NCBI GenBank assembly: GCA_963797015.1
Contig: CAWCNV010000003.1
Span: 558,001 to 622,000, forward strand
Reading direction: 5' to 3'
Source of the DNA: JBBPZA01 sp963797015
GTDB taxonomy: Bacteria > Actinomycetota > Thermoleophilia > Solirubrobacterales > Solirubrobacteraceae
DNA: 64,000 nt
Position 1 is the stretch's first letter. Each line of letters opens with the position of its first letter. The notes beneath the pieces were generated by a model. It saw only the letters and a program-made list of their open reading frames with translations, did not search any database and had not been told where the DNA came from. Position numbers and translations under genes: made by a program. Of the stretch, positions 8,029 through 17,681 are shown piece after piece.

Positions 8029-9195
8029 CTAAACGGCGGCGTTCACGAAGTAGCCCACGCCGTAGGTCACCGCCGCGGCGCCAAACCCGATCGACAGCTG
8101 GCGCAGTGCGGAGCGCCAGGCGCCGCGCCCGGTGAGCAGGGTGATCGCGGCGCCGATCCCGAGCAGTGCCAGCCCGCTCGCCAGCAGACTGAGCGCCACC
8201 GCCGTGTTCCCGCCGATGAGCGCGAAAGGGACCACCGGGACGATTGCCCCGAGCGTGAACAGCGCGAACGATGCGATCGCGGCGACCCAGGCGGAGCCGC
8301 CAAGTTCTTCCGGGTCGAACCCCAGCTCCTCGCGCGCCATAGCCTCCAGCGCGGTGTCCTCGCTGCTCATCACTCGGCTTGCAAGCTGGTGGGCCTCGTC
8401 GGGGGTGAGTCCCCTGCGCTGGTAGAGCGTGTCCAGCTCGGCACGCTCATGCTCGGGGTCGGTGGCGATCTCCTCGGCCTCGCGATCAAGTTGTCGCTGG
8501 TGCAGTTCGCGCGAGCTCTGCACTGAGATCCACTCACCCATCGCCATCGAGAACGCTCCCGCGAGCAGGCCCGCCACGCCGGTGATCAGAACCGTCCGGC
8601 TAGACAAGCCCGCGCCGGCCACGCCCATGACCAGGCTGAGGTTCGAGACCAGCCCGTCGTTGGCACCGAGCACCGCGGCACGCAGTGCGTTACCGCTGAC
8701 CCCGCGCCGGCGGCCCAGGGTGCGGGCGAGGACGCTCGCCGTGAAGCGAGCCGTCGACGCTTCCACCGCAGCGTCGAGTACGCGCGCGTGCTCGCGCTCG
8801 TCGGCGGGGATCCTCGTTCCGTCGGCCTCTGGCTGAGACTCATAAGTCTCTTGCTCGGCCAGCTCCAGCGATGCCGCGGCCGGGAGAACCAGCCGGCTGC
8901 CGAAGCGCGCTGCCAGGCGAGCCAAGAGTCGCGCGCGGACGCTCGGCCTCTGCGGAGCTCCTTTCGAGCCCGCCTTGGCCAGCTGTTCTCGCCAAAACTC
9001 GGCGTGACCCTTCTCTGCCTCGGCGAGCCGTCGAAAACTGCGGGCGAGCCCCGGGTGGCGTTCCACGCCTGCCATCGCCTGGTAGATGACGGCGCGATCC
9101 AGCTCAGCCTGGATGTTCCCCCGGTAACGGCGTATCCGCGCCGAGCCATCGCCCGCGAAACCCACTCGTTGAGAGGGCTGCTCGCCGGAACTCAT
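8029..9195 (-). CDS. Ferritin-like domain fused to VIT1/CCC1-family transporter
   Basis: 388 residues. Residues ~20-140 form a four-helix ferritin/rubrerythrin-like domain with spaced acidic and His residues (AELDRAVIYQAMA, EAEKGHAEFW, ADEREHARVL). Residues ~170-388 are a VIT1/CCC1 membrane domain: AAVLGANDGLVSNLSLVMGVAGAG, the AGAFSMAMGEWISVQSSRE signature, and three further helices near the C-terminus. VIT1/CCC1 proteins move Fe2+ or Mn2+ across membranes, and the ferritin-like domain is thought to bind or oxidise the metal first. It stands alone between two genes of opposite strand. Fusions of this type are known in bacteria; the direction of transport here is not determined. Confidence 0.9.
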   Translation of the reverse strand: MSSGEQPSQRVGFAGDGSARIRRYRGNIQAELDRAVIYQAMAGVERHPGLARSFRRLAEAEKGHAEFWREQLAKAGSKGAPQRPSVRARLLARLAARFGSRLVLPAAASLELAEQETYESQPEADGTRIPADEREHARVLDAAVEASTARFTASVLARTLGRRRGVSGNALRAAVLGANDGLVSNLSLVMGVAGAGLSSRTVLITGVAGLLAGAFSMAMGEWISVQSSRELHQRQLDREAEEIATDPEHERAELDTLYQRRGLTPDEAHQLASRVMSSEDTALEAMAREELGFDPEELGGSAWVAAIASFALFTLGAIVPVVPFALIGGNTAVALSLLASGLALLGIGAAITLLTGRGAWRSALRQLSIGFGAAAVTYGVGYFVNAAV

Positions 9196-9457
9196 CTGCA
9201 GAGCTTCTCATCGGGGCCGCTTCCCGCACTGTCAAGCCAGGCTTGGTCCTCGCAGAGCGAGCACGGCATCGAGTGCCACAGTCGCTGCCGCTTCGCCTGA
9301 AGGCCACCGCGACGCCGCTGTCGCTCGCGCGGAGCGCGGGAGAATTCCGACGCTGCAGGTCGGAAATGTGGTAGGTTGGTGGTGCGCTCAGTGAGTTTCT
9401 TGCTTTTCTCGCTTTCGGAGCGACGCTTCGGTGAGAAGGGCAGAGAGGCGGCTGGCT

Positions 9458-11554
9458 ATGGCCACCGCAACGAGGCCTGGCCGCGGTGCGCTTGGGGCGC
9501 CGGTGATGCGGGTCGAGGAGCCGCGCATCGGAGATTGGATCGCCGGTTGCCGGATCGAGTCGGTGTTGGGCGTCGGCGGGATGGGCGTGGTCTATCTCGC
9601 CGAACAGGAGCGTCTGGGGCGCAAGGTCGCGCTCAAGGTCGTCAAGCCCGAGCTCGCGGCCGACGCGAGGTTTCGTGCCCGCTTCGAGCAAGAAGCGCGC
9701 CTCACCGCCTCCATCGATCACCCGCACGTCATCCCCGTCTACCAGGCCGGCGACGAGGATGGGGTGCTGTCTCTCCTGATGCGCTACGTCGAAGGGACCG
9801 ATCTGCGCGAGCTCATCGCGCTCGAGGGACCGCTCGAGCCGCGACGGGCCGCGAGGCTCGTCGCCCAGGTCGCCAGCGCGCTCGACGCGGCGCACGAAGC
9901 GGGGCTGATCCACCGCGACGTAAAGCCGGCCAACGTGCTCGTCGATTCTCGCCAGGGAGAGGAGTACGCGTACCTCAGCGACTTTGGCCTGACCAAGGCG
10001 GTGGAGTCGACCGGTGAGCCGACGAAGAGCGGTCAGGTCATCGGGACGCTGGACTACATCGCGCCCGAGCAGATCGAGGGCCGCGTTGGCGACGGGCGCA
10101 CTGACGGGTACGCCCTCGGCTGCGTGCTCTTCGAGGCGCTGACCGGCCGCGTGCCGTTCGAGCGCGGGTCCGACGCCGCCCGCATGTGGGCCCACATGCA
10201 CGACGAGCCGCCCTCGGTGCAGGCGATCAACGACGAGCTGGAGCGCTTCGACGTCGTCATCCGGCGCGCGCTGGCCAAGGCGCCGGAGGATCGCTACGAA
10301 ACCGCCGGCGCGCTCGGTCGCGCGGCGGTCGCCGCGGCGGAGGGGTGGAAGGCCGAGCAGGCGCTCGCGGCCGCCGGGGGCGGCCGGCGAGCGAGGTCAT
10401 CGCGCAACCGAATGCGCGACGGCGGCGCGGCGACCGTGATCGAGGAACCCGAGGGCGCGACCGCGGCGCCTGTGCGCAAGCGCCGCCTCCCACGCCGCAT
10501 CGCGTCGGGAGTCGCCCTCGTAGCGCTGCTCGCCGCCGGCGGGGCTGCCGTGCTCGTCGTGCTGGGCGGTCGCTCCGACTCGAGCCCCGAGGTGGCGCGC
10601 GGCTCGCTCTCCGCTGCCCGAACCGCAGTCGTGTCGACCTCCCAGGCCGCCGATCGCGCCGGCAAGCTCGACGAGGTGCGACAGGTTGGGGTGACGGCAC
10701 AGGAGCGCCTGGGCATCGTGGAGCGCGCGCTGCGCGACGCTGGCTCGGCAACGGACGCGCGCTACAGGTTTCCCACGAAGACGGCGCTGACCGCCGAGCG
10801 CGACTATCTCACCGCACTCGCCTCGTTGAGCGCCATGCGGAACTCCGAGCTCACGGACTGGAAGGGCATCCGCGGTCGGCTCGAGGTTGCCCAGCAGCGC
10901 GTTCGCGCCGCGACGCCCAGAGTCACGAGCCTGCGCCTGACCAAGGCCACGCCGCTCATCCCGGCGGTCTCTTCGCTCACGGCCGGAACCGACTCACTGG
11001 ACCGTCTTATCCGGCGCGCTGCGACCAAGCTCAAGCGCTGGCAGAGGCGGGTGAATACCGCCCGGGCGGCGGCAAGCTCTGAGCTGGCGGGCCTCCAGTC
11101 CTACGCCGGCACGATGCGCGGCTACCTCAGCCGGTACTCGACCCTGCGCGCCGAGACGCAGACACTCTCCGACCAGATCAACGCCGGAGCCAGCTACGAG
11201 GAGGCCTATCAGGGCCTCGGCGGCGCCCGCGCCGCTCGCGTGGAGGTCAAGAACGGCATCGACGCACTGACCGCGCCGGGCGCGATGGGCTCTCCGCAGA
11301 CCAGCGTCTCGTCGGTCATCGGCGAGTCGATCAACGCGATCGACGACGCCATTTCGGGGATCGCGACCTACCAGGCGGACGTCACCCTGACGTACCCGAC
11401 CTACAAAGACACTCCGGGCTGGCAGCGATTCGTCGACGCGTCATCGCGGATCTCAGGCGAATTCAACGGCGCCCGCGGTCGCTGGGAGACATCCATGAAC
11501 GGCCAGCTCGAGACCGTCAACACGCCCGACCTCCCACCGCGCCCGGACGTCTGA
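9458..11554 (+). CDS. Membrane Ser/Thr protein kinase with extracytoplasmic coiled region
   Basis: 698 residues from the ATG at 9458, preceded by AGAGAGG. Residues ~26-295 form a complete Hanks-type kinase: glycine loop GVGGMGVVYLA, catalytic Lys60, HRDVKPANV at 152-160, DFG at 175-177 and APE in DYIAPEQ. Basic residues (RKRRLPRRI) precede one membrane helix at ~351-373. The remaining ~320 residues lie outside the membrane and are mostly helical and Ala-rich (AARTAVVSTSQAADRAGKLDEV, LRAETQTLSDQINAGASYEEA). No PASTA repeats are present, so it is not a standard PknB muropeptide sensor. The external ligand is unknown. The gene is monocistronic. Confidence 0.92.
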   Translation: MATATRPGRGALGAPVMRVEEPRIGDWIAGCRIESVLGVGGMGVVYLAEQERLGRKVALKVVKPELAADARFRARFEQEARLTASIDHPHVIPVYQAGDEDGVLSLLMRYVEGTDLRELIALEGPLEPRRAARLVAQVASALDAAHEAGLIHRDVKPANVLVDSRQGEEYAYLSDFGLTKAVESTGEPTKSGQVIGTLDYIAPEQIEGRVGDGRTDGYALGCVLFEALTGRVPFERGSDAARMWAHMHDEPPSVQAINDELERFDVVIRRALAKAPEDRYETAGALGRAAVAAAEGWKAEQALAAAGGGRRARSSRNRMRDGGAATVIEEPEGATAAPVRKRRLPRRIASGVALVALLAAGGAAVLVVLGGRSDSSPEVARGSLSAARTAVVSTSQAADRAGKLDEVRQVGVTAQERLGIVERALRDAGSATDARYRFPTKTALTAERDYLTALASLSAMRNSELTDWKGIRGRLEVAQQRVRAATPRVTSLRLTKATPLIPAVSSLTAGTDSLDRLIRRAATKLKRWQRRVNTARAAASSELAGLQSYAGTMRGYLSRYSTLRAETQTLSDQINAGASYEEAYQGLGGARAARVEVKNGIDALTAPGAMGSPQTSVSSVIGESINAIDDAISGIATYQADVTLTYPTYKDTPGWQRFVDASSRISGEFNGARGRWETSMNGQLETVNTPDLPPRPDV

Positions 11555-11731
11555 GGCGGCGTCAGGTCGCGCCCGGTACAGCGACCGGTCGCCCATGCAC
11601 ATCTGACGCCGGGCGCCCAATACTGCACCGGGATCGGGCAGCGAAAAGTGCGCCACCCGCCCGGTCGGTGATGACCGCTTGAGCTTTCACGCTCGGTTGG
11701 TTCGGCCGGCCGAGACGGGAGGAGCCAGGAG

Positions 11732-12800
11732 GTGCGGAGCGCGTTGGAGTGGGCGCAGGCAAGGGCGATGGGGGTGGACGGGGTTTCGCAGCACGAGATC
11801 TCGCGGCGGCAGGGGATCAATCGCCGGACGGTCAAGCGGATGCTCGAGTCCGACGCGCCGCCGAGCTACCGGCTCCCTCGCAGGGCTCGAAGGTCGATCG
11901 CTTCGAGCCGGTGCTCCGCGCCACGCTCGAGCAGTGCCCCGCATCAGGGCGGCGCGCATGACCGACATCCTGCGCGTCGAGTGCGGCTATGAGGGGTCGG
12001 TCGACGTGGTCAAGCGTCGCCTGCACATCCTGCGCCCGCCCAGCGCGCGCCCCGCTCAGCGCACCGGCTACCGCCCGGGCCAGGTGCTCCAGCTCGATTG
12101 GCTTGAGCTGCCGACCAGACCGAAGATCGCCGGTCGCGAGCGCCGCGTCTACGCGCTGCTCGGGACGCTGCCCTACTCGGCGGCCCAGTCGGCGCACTTC
12201 AGCTTCGACATGACCGCCGAGTCGTTCCTGGAGGGCCACGTGCGAATCCTCGACTGGCTGGGCGGCGTCGCGCGCGAGTGCGTCTATGACAACTTGCGCG
12301 CGGTCGTCGCCCGTCGCCAGGGCGACGAGGTCCAGTGGAACCAGCGCTTCTTGCACCTGCGCGGCCACTACGCCTTCCACTCGACCGCTTGCACGCCGCA
12401 GACGCCGCGCGAGAAGGGGTCGGTCGAGGGCGGCGTGCGTTATCTGAAGACCGGCTTCTGGCCGGCGCGGCGGATCGCCTCGCTCGCTGACCTCGACGCG
12501 CAATACGCTGACTGGCGCGAGCGAGTCTGCAACCGCCGTCTGCACTCGACCGGCCGCTTCCTCGTCAACGAGCGCCTGGCCGAGGAGCGCGCGGCGCTGC
12601 GGCCGCTGCCGCCGAGCCGCTTCGATTACGCCTACGCGCGCGAGAGCAGGGTGCCGCTCGACGGCTACCTGCGCTACCGCCAGAGCTTCTACCGCGCGCC
12701 CGAGCCGCTCGTCCATCAGCGCGTCGCGCTGCGCGCTGACCGCGACTGGGTTTGGATCGAGCACCGCGGCGCCGAGGTAGGTCGCTATGCGCGCAGCTAA
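11732..12800 (+). pseudogene. IS21-family transposase (IstA) remnant, frameshifted and 3'-truncated
   Basis: Three frames together give an IstA protein. The N-terminal helix-turn-helix (GVSQHEISRRQGINRRTVKRML) is in the frame from GTG 11732. KVDRFEPVLRATLEQCP is in a second frame. MTDILRVECGYEGSVDVVKRRLHILRP onward, with the integrase-core segments QVLQLDWLELP, ARECVYDNLRAVVA and TPQTPREKGSVEGGVRYLK, is in a third. Shifts fall near 11880 and 11940. The protein stops after EHRGAEVGRYARS, about 100 residues short of a full IstA, and no istB follows. No terminal repeats were recognised. It is a dead element marking an unstable region. Confidence 0.85.
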
Positions 12801-12866
12801 GCCGGAATCGTGCTCGCCTGCGCGGGAGGACGGGGCACCCGGCGATTACCGCAGGCTGGAATAGGT

Positions 12867-13396
12867 TCATGGGGCACTGGTGCCCCCCACAACGCGGCCG
12901 CGTTGGTCGGTGCCCGGCCCGCCGTAGGGGTAGTCGGCCGGAGCGGGATCGCTCGCTGTGTCCAGCCGTGCGGTCTCGTCCGGGCTCAGGTGCAGGCCTG
13001 CGGCGGCGAGGTTGTCCCGCAACTGCTCGACGGTGCGGGCGCCGAGGATCACCGAGGTCACGATTGGCCGGTCGACCAGCGACGCGAGAGCTATTTGGGC
13101 CATGGTGACTCCGCGTGCCGAGGCGATTGACTGGACTGCGTCGAAGACGTCCACGTGCGCCGGTGGACGCTGCGACGGTCATAGGCCTCGACGCCGCGCT
13201 CGGGGTTCTCGCCGAGCCTCGTGGCGCCGGTCGGCCGTGCGTCCTTGGTGTACTTGCCGGTCAGCCAGCCTCCACCGAGCGGAGACGATGGCAGCAGCCC
13301 GAACTCAGTCGACTCGCAGGCGGGCAGGAGCGTTTGGCGAAACGATTGGCGAAACTCGGCGTGCTCATTGGTAGCTCCGCATTCGTATCCGAGCAC
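12867..13396 (-). pseudogene. Aldo-keto reductase C-terminal remnant
   Basis: Two frames give the second half of an aldo-keto reductase. FGLLPSSPLGGGWLTGKYTKDARPTG lies in one. VFDAVQSIASARGVTMAQIALASLVDRP, then SVILGARTVEQLRDNLAAAGLHLSPDETARLD, lies in the other. The shift is near 13150. The N-terminal half with the catalytic Tyr/Lys tetrad is missing. It lies next to a broken IS21 transposase, so loss by insertion or deletion is likely. Confidence 0.8.
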
Positions 13397-13974
13397 TCTT
13401 TAGAGATTGGCCGATCGACTGGCCGAGCTGACGCCGATCCCTGTAGTGGCGAATGAAGCGCGGGATGTAGAACAGCGGACCATGCATGGTCTCGCTAGAT
13501 CCTTCTAGTCGTGTGATTCTGAGAGGTGTGCGTAGCGCGGATCTGAGCCGCCCGCCTCGCGGCCGTTTGTCCAGGCACGCCCCATACCGGGGTAGGCAAG
13601 CCGCGCCGCGCCTGGACCGCCGCTCCAACCCGGCGGTTCCCGTCTTGGCGGTGCAAGCCCCCGCGACGTCGTGCTGCCTGTGCTGCGGCCCGTCGTTCCG
13701 TGATCGGCATGGTCCTCGGACTCCTCGGCCCCTCTCTAGGGAGGCGCGCGCAAGGAAGAGAGAAGTCAGAGACCTAACGAGCGATCAGGACAAGCACTCT
13801 ACTCCTCTCAAACCTGCGCGGACGTTCGCTAGAACCCCTCGTCAAACATCGTTCCCGACGCCGAGCACGCCGGGCGCGTTGCGCAGGCCGCCCCGGGCGC
13901 GGGCGGGCGATGGGCGGGGCGCAGCGGGCTCATCAGGGGGCGTCGAGCGGCGAGCCCGACGTCGATACGGTGAG
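13397..13974. other. Gene-free stretch
   Basis: 578 bases between two broken genes. ORFs here show no recognisable protein family and no codon pattern I trust. No RNA gene or strong hairpin was seen. It probably represents decayed sequence. Confidence 0.5.
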
Positions 13975-14384
13975 GTGATATCCGCGTGGCAGTGGGTGCT
14001 GATCGCTTTCGGCGTGACCGTCGCGCTTTACGCGCTCTTCATCGCCGTTCTTCTCCTCGCCGGCCGGCGCACGGACGCGCAAGCCCGCGCCACGTTCATC
14101 CCGGACTGTCTGGTCTTGTTTCAAGCGTTGGTTCGCGATCCACGCGCCCAACCAGTCGCACGCTGCTGCTCGTGGTCCTGATTGCCTATCTCGCGGTGCC
14201 CTTCGACATCGTTCCGGACTTCATCCCTGTCGTGGGACAACTAGATGACGCCATAGTCGTCGGGCTCGTACTTCGCGCCCTAGTCCGCACTGGCGGACCT
14301 GAGCTGGTCCGCGAACACTGGCGCGGGCCACCACGCTCGCTCGACGTAATCCTGCGCCTCGCCTGGGGCCGCAGCGCCCTTTGA
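13975..14384 (+). pseudogene. DUF1232 (YkvA-like) membrane protein, frameshifted
   Basis: The N-terminal part reads from a GTG at 13975 (VISAWQWVLIAFGVTVALYALFIAVLLLAGRR, one membrane helix) through FIPDCLVLFQALVRDPR. The frame then changes near 14130-14160 to continue as TLLLVVLIAYLAVPFDIVPDFIPVVGQLDDAIVVGLVLRAL, the DUF1232 core (PFDxxPDxIPxxGxLDD). Total length fits an intact ~135-residue protein if the shift is ignored, so a single sequencing error could explain it. Function of the family is unknown. Confidence 0.75.
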
Positions 14385-14579
14385 GGCTTTGGGCCGCAGT
14401 CTGGGCGCCGGCGTCCCGCAGGGCTACGAGGATGCCCGCGACGGCGAACACCGCATCCCCAGGACATCCTCCGGACGACAGTCATGGCCGGAGCCTGGAC
14501 GAGCCACTCCTCGAGAGTGGATGTTGCCATTTCCGCCGGAATTGTTGCCAGCTCGTCGAAGGCAGATTCCTCCTACGCC

Positions 14580-14606
14580 AGAAAGCCGCTCCCAGAGTGG
14601 CTTTCT
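14580..14606 (-). terminator. Hairpin downstream of tRNA-like sequence
   Basis: AGAAAGCC (14580-14587), an 11-base loop, then GGCTTTCT (14599-14606): an 8-bp perfect stem. Read on the minus strand it begins 4 bases after the end of the tRNA-like sequence, the place expected for its terminator. Confidence 0.45.
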
Positions 14607-14610
14607 GAGA

Positions 14611-14687
14611 TGGAACTCGCCGGACTCGAACCGGCGACCTCCTGGTGCGATGAAGCGGTCGTGACAAGCCCGTTTGCAGGGAGTTCT
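14611..14687 (-). other. tRNA-like 3' half, possible integration-site remnant
   Basis: On the minus strand the last ~40 bases look like a tRNA from the anticodon loop to the acceptor end: CGCACCAGGAGGTC, then the T arm GCCGG-TTCGAGT-CCGGC, then GAGTTCC-A. Upstream, AGAACTC at 14687-14681 could pair with GAGTTCC at six of seven positions to give a 77-base unit, but no proper D arm or anticodon stem can be drawn. tRNA 3' halves are the usual crossover targets of tyrosine integrases, so this may be an att remnant. Such sequences on the other strand produce spurious ORFs reading GLEPATSW, as here. Confidence 0.45.
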
Positions 14688-14976
14688 TGCGGCCTCGGTG
14701 ACCCTCCCGTTTTGCTCAATCCCAGCGGATCCGGAGCGATCCCCGACGATTTGGGGCACGGTCGCGGGAGTGCAGGTCGGCTGTTTTCCGGACCTCTACC
14801 CGAGCGCTGTCGGGCAACCCGCCGGACCAGGTCATCACGCTGTAGCGGCGGGCCGCGACCCGCCGCTCGAGGGTCGGGATCAGGTGCAACGTCTGAGGAA
14901 CCGCCACTAGACAGAGCTTGCGACACGCTAGCGGGGCGTCTCACGCGCGTGACATCACTAATGCCCGGAGTGGCGG

Positions 14977-16392
14977 CTATACCTCGTCGAGAGGGCCGAA
15001 CTGGCCCTCGGTGGGCTCCGCTCAGCAGAACCACGGCTCGGTGAGCCGTGGCCTCCCCTCGGTGGAGCCGGCGAGGATCGGCGCGGCGCGGCCGGCGGGC
15101 GACGGCGATCGCCCAGCCGCTTCGAGCGCCGCCGCGCGCACCTTCGCGAACGTCTCGGGGATCGGCTCGGAGCCCGCAGCGCTCTGCTCGACGAGCGCCG
15201 CGAGGCGGGCCTGGAGGCGGTCGCTGTCGGGGTCGATCGGGGTCCACCTGTAGCTGAGCCGCTCGGCGTCGTAGCCGCCGAGGTGCGGGCGCATGTCGGG
15301 GTGCTCGAGAAGCAGCGATCCCTCGGGGAGCAGCAGGCGGATCGTGTACTGGACCGGATCGACGTTGCCGACGAGGTCGTGCTCGGCCACGAAGTCGAGC
15401 ATCTCGACCACGTCGCCGGGCGTCGTCCAGGGGGTGAACGGCATCCACGACGGCCTCACCTCGATCCCGTGCTCGCGCAGCAGCGCGATCGCCCGTGCGG
15501 CTTCCTCGGTCGTGTGGCCCTTGTCGAGCCGCTCGAGGATCTCGTCATTGACGGACTCGAGCGCGGAGACCACGAACAGGCAGCCCGCCCGGGCGAGCGC
15601 GGGCCACTGCTCGGCGTTGCGCAGGATGTGCTCGACCTTCGTCGTGCAGTCGAAGGTGAGGTCGGGGAAGCGCTCGTGCATCGCCTGCACGACGCGCAGC
15701 GAGTGGCGGCGGCCGTTGAGGAAGTCGGGATCGCCGAAGGTGATGTGGCGGGCGCCCAGCTCGACGAGGCGCGCGATGTCCCGCACCACGGTGTCTGCTC
15801 CGACGATGCGGATGCGCCCGTCGTAGACGGGGGGCACCGGGCAGTGGCGGCACCGGTGCACGCAGCCGTGGCTCGCCTCGACGTAGCCCACGAGCCGCTC
15901 GTCGCCCCCGAGCGCGAGGTGTGCGTAGCGCTCGAGCGGCGGCAGCAGGTCGCGTGCCGGCAGCTCGAACTCGCCCCGGCCGAGCTGGATGAGCGCCTCG
16001 TCCGCTCGCGCGTCGGGCGGACCGCCGGCCGCCAGCTCGCCGACCCAAGCCGTCAGCGCCGGCTCGTACTCGCCGGCGATCGCGCGGTCAGCCAGCGCGC
16101 CGACCGTGAGGTCGCGGCTCACCGGCGCGTAGAGGCCGTAGAAGCAGACCGGCAGCTCGGGGCGCGCGCGGCGCACGCCGGCCGCCGCCCGCATCGCGAG
16201 GCGCATCGCGGTGTGCATCGGCACCGAGAAGCCGGCGGCCTGCGCCCACTCGAGCGCGCCGGCGTCCCAGCGCTCGACCGACAGGTCGAGGCAGCGGACC
16301 TCGTGCCCCGCCTTACGCAGCGCAGCCGCCGGCGAGGCCACGTGCAGCGGCTGGTGGCCGAGCTCGTAGGTCGAGACGAGCAGGACGCGCAT
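14977..16392 (-). CDS. CUAEP-tail radical SAM selenoprotein (UGA = Sec at residue 457)
   Basis: 471 residues if the UGA at 15024-15022 is read as selenocysteine. Residues 1-110 resemble a B12-binding fold (MRVLLVSTYELGHQPLHVASPAAALRKAGHEVRCLD). The radical SAM cluster motif CVHRCRHC (CxxxCxxC) is near residues 176-183, followed by ITFGDPDFLNG and a TIM-barrel-type region. A reading that stops at UGA ends ...LTEPWFC. Continuing gives C-U-A-E-P-TEGQFGPLDEV and TAG at 14977. This matches the named family of CUAEP/CCAEP-tail radical SAM (seleno)proteins, in which some members have Cys in place of Sec. A SECIS-like hairpin follows the UGA. The gene lies 12 bases after an ATP-grasp gene, evidently in one operon. 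The substrate is unknown. Confidence 0.87.
14991..15009 (-). promoter_or_regulatory. Bacterial SECIS-like hairpin within the selenoprotein gene
   Basis: On the minus strand: GAGGGCC (15009-15003), loop AGTTC, GGCCCTC (14997-14991), a perfect 7-bp stem. The loop begins 19 nucleotides after the UGA codon and has G at its second position, within the usual geometry of bacterial SECIS elements bound by SelB. It lies wholly within coding sequence, as bacterial SECIS elements do. Confidence 0.7.
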
Positions 16393-16404
16393 CGCCTCGG
16401 GAGC

Positions 16405-17658
16405 CTAGCCCCGCGCCGCCGCGGGCTCCGACCGCTCGCCGGCCGCGGGCTCGACGATGTCGATCTCCAGCCGCGCGTGCGCGGCTCGCAGTGCGTGCTC
16501 GACCTGCGCGGGCGTATCGCCGCGGGCAAACAGGAAGCCTAGGTAGCGATCGCCCTCCGGCAGGGGACGGACGGGACGGTCGTGGCCGATCGAGATCTCG
16601 AGCCCGGCGATGCCCGGCACGGCGCGCGCGTCGTCCTGGCCGCGCACCTCCCGCAGTACGCCCGCGCGGGGGATCGGCAGCATCATCACGCCCGACGCCG
16701 CTGCCTCGCGGCGGAGGTCGCCGAGCGGCAGCCCGAGCGCGTGGCGCAGGATCACCTCCTCGAGGCTCACACCGACGCCGAAGCGAAGCGAGCGCGAGCA
16801 CAGCCCGCCGATCGAGCGCGCGGCGAGCTCGAGCATCCACACGCACTTGTCATCGATGCGCAGCTCCGCATGGACCGGGCCCTCGCGCAGCCCGAGCGCC
16901 GCGCAGGCATCCGCGGTCGTGCGGGTCACGGCCGCGACGATCTCGACCGGCAGCCGCGACGGCGTGGTGAAGATCGTCTCCTCGAAGTAGGGCCCCTCGA
17001 GCGGGTCTGGCTTGTCGAAGACCGCGAGCGGCTCGAGCGAGCCGGCGCGCAGGAGACCCTCAACGGCCACCTCGGCGCCCGGCACGTAGCGCTCGATCAG
17101 GAGCGGCCCTTCCGGGTCCTCCCCGGCCTCGGTGAGGATCGCGCGAACCCGCGCGGCCGCGGCCGCCGCCGCCCGCCGATCATCCGCCCGGATCACGCCG
17201 CGGCTCGCCGACAGCGAGAGCGGCTTTACGACGCAGGGAAGCCCGACCTCGGCGGCGAGGGCCGCTGGGTCGTCGCTCGGGCCGACCGTGCAATGCTCGG
17301 GCTGCGGCACTCCGGCGGCGGCGAGCGCGTGCCGCATCGCGGCCTTGTCGCGCGTCGCCGCCGCGGCCTCTGGCGGGTTGCCGGGGAGTCCCAGCTGCTC
17401 GGCCGCGAGGGCGGCCACGCGCACTCCCTGGTCATCAACGGCCACCACCGCGTCGAGTGGCCTCTCCTCTGCCAACGCCGCGATCGCTTCCGCGGCCGCC
17501 TCCGGCCGGCACAGGTCGAGCGTCAACTGGCTGTCGCCCATCGACACGAGCCGCCGCTCGGACGCCACCACGACCTCGGCGCCGAGCGCCCGGGCGGCGG
17601 TGAGGAAGTCGGCCGCCCGGTAGGTGGCCGTCGGCAGCAGGAGGAGCAAGCGAGCCAC
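16405..17658 (-). CDS. ATP-grasp domain ligase
   Basis: 417 residues, start ATG at 17658. A Rossmann-like preATP-grasp region is at ~1-100 (MARLLLLLPTATYRAADFLTAARALG, LDAVVAVDDQGVRVAALAAEQLGLPG). The ATP-grasp fold is at ~105-310: TRDKAAMRHALAAAGVPQP, VGLPCVVKPLSLSASRGV with the adenine-contacting Lys, LLIERYVPGAEVAVEGLL, and AELRIDDKCVWMLELAARSIGGL with the metal-binding acidic residues. Such enzymes join a carboxylate to an amine or thiol using ATP. The start is only 23 bases from the divergent NfuA-like gene. The radical SAM selenoprotein gene follows after 12 bases, so the two probably act in one pathway, not identified. Confidence 0.85.
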   Translation of the reverse strand: MARLLLLLPTATYRAADFLTAARALGAEVVVASERRLVSMGDSQLTLDLCRPEAAAEAIAALAEERPLDAVVAVDDQGVRVAALAAEQLGLPGNPPEAAAATRDKAAMRHALAAAGVPQPEHCTVGPSDDPAALAAEVGLPCVVKPLSLSASRGVIRADDRRAAAAAAARVRAILTEAGEDPEGPLLIERYVPGAEVAVEGLLRAGSLEPLAVFDKPDPLEGPYFEETIFTTPSRLPVEIVAAVTRTTADACAALGLREGPVHAELRIDDKCVWMLELAARSIGGLCSRSLRFGVGVSLEEVILRHALGLPLGDLRREAAASGVMMLPIPRAGVLREVRGQDDARAVPGIAGLEISIGHDRPVRPLPEGDRYLGFLFARGDTPAQVEHALRAAHARLEIDIVEPAAGERSEPAAARG

Positions 17659-17681
17659 AGCGTTAGCATAGGTCCGGGCCG

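Noticed and set aside
14611..14687. Idea that the tRNA-like sequence beside the selenoprotein gene is selC (tRNA-Sec)
   Set aside because: It lacks the long variable arm and 8-bp acceptor stem, and no CTTCAAA anticodon loop with pairing flanks can be formed.
15022..15024. The UGA after EPWFC as a true stop
   Set aside because: Reading through gives the named CUAEP tail, and a hairpin of SECIS geometry follows; a plain stop would leave both unexplained.
14611..15044. Plus-strand ORF starting MELAGLEPATSW
   Set aside because: Its conserved-looking start is the antisense of a tRNA T arm, a known source of spurious ORFs. The rest has no family features.
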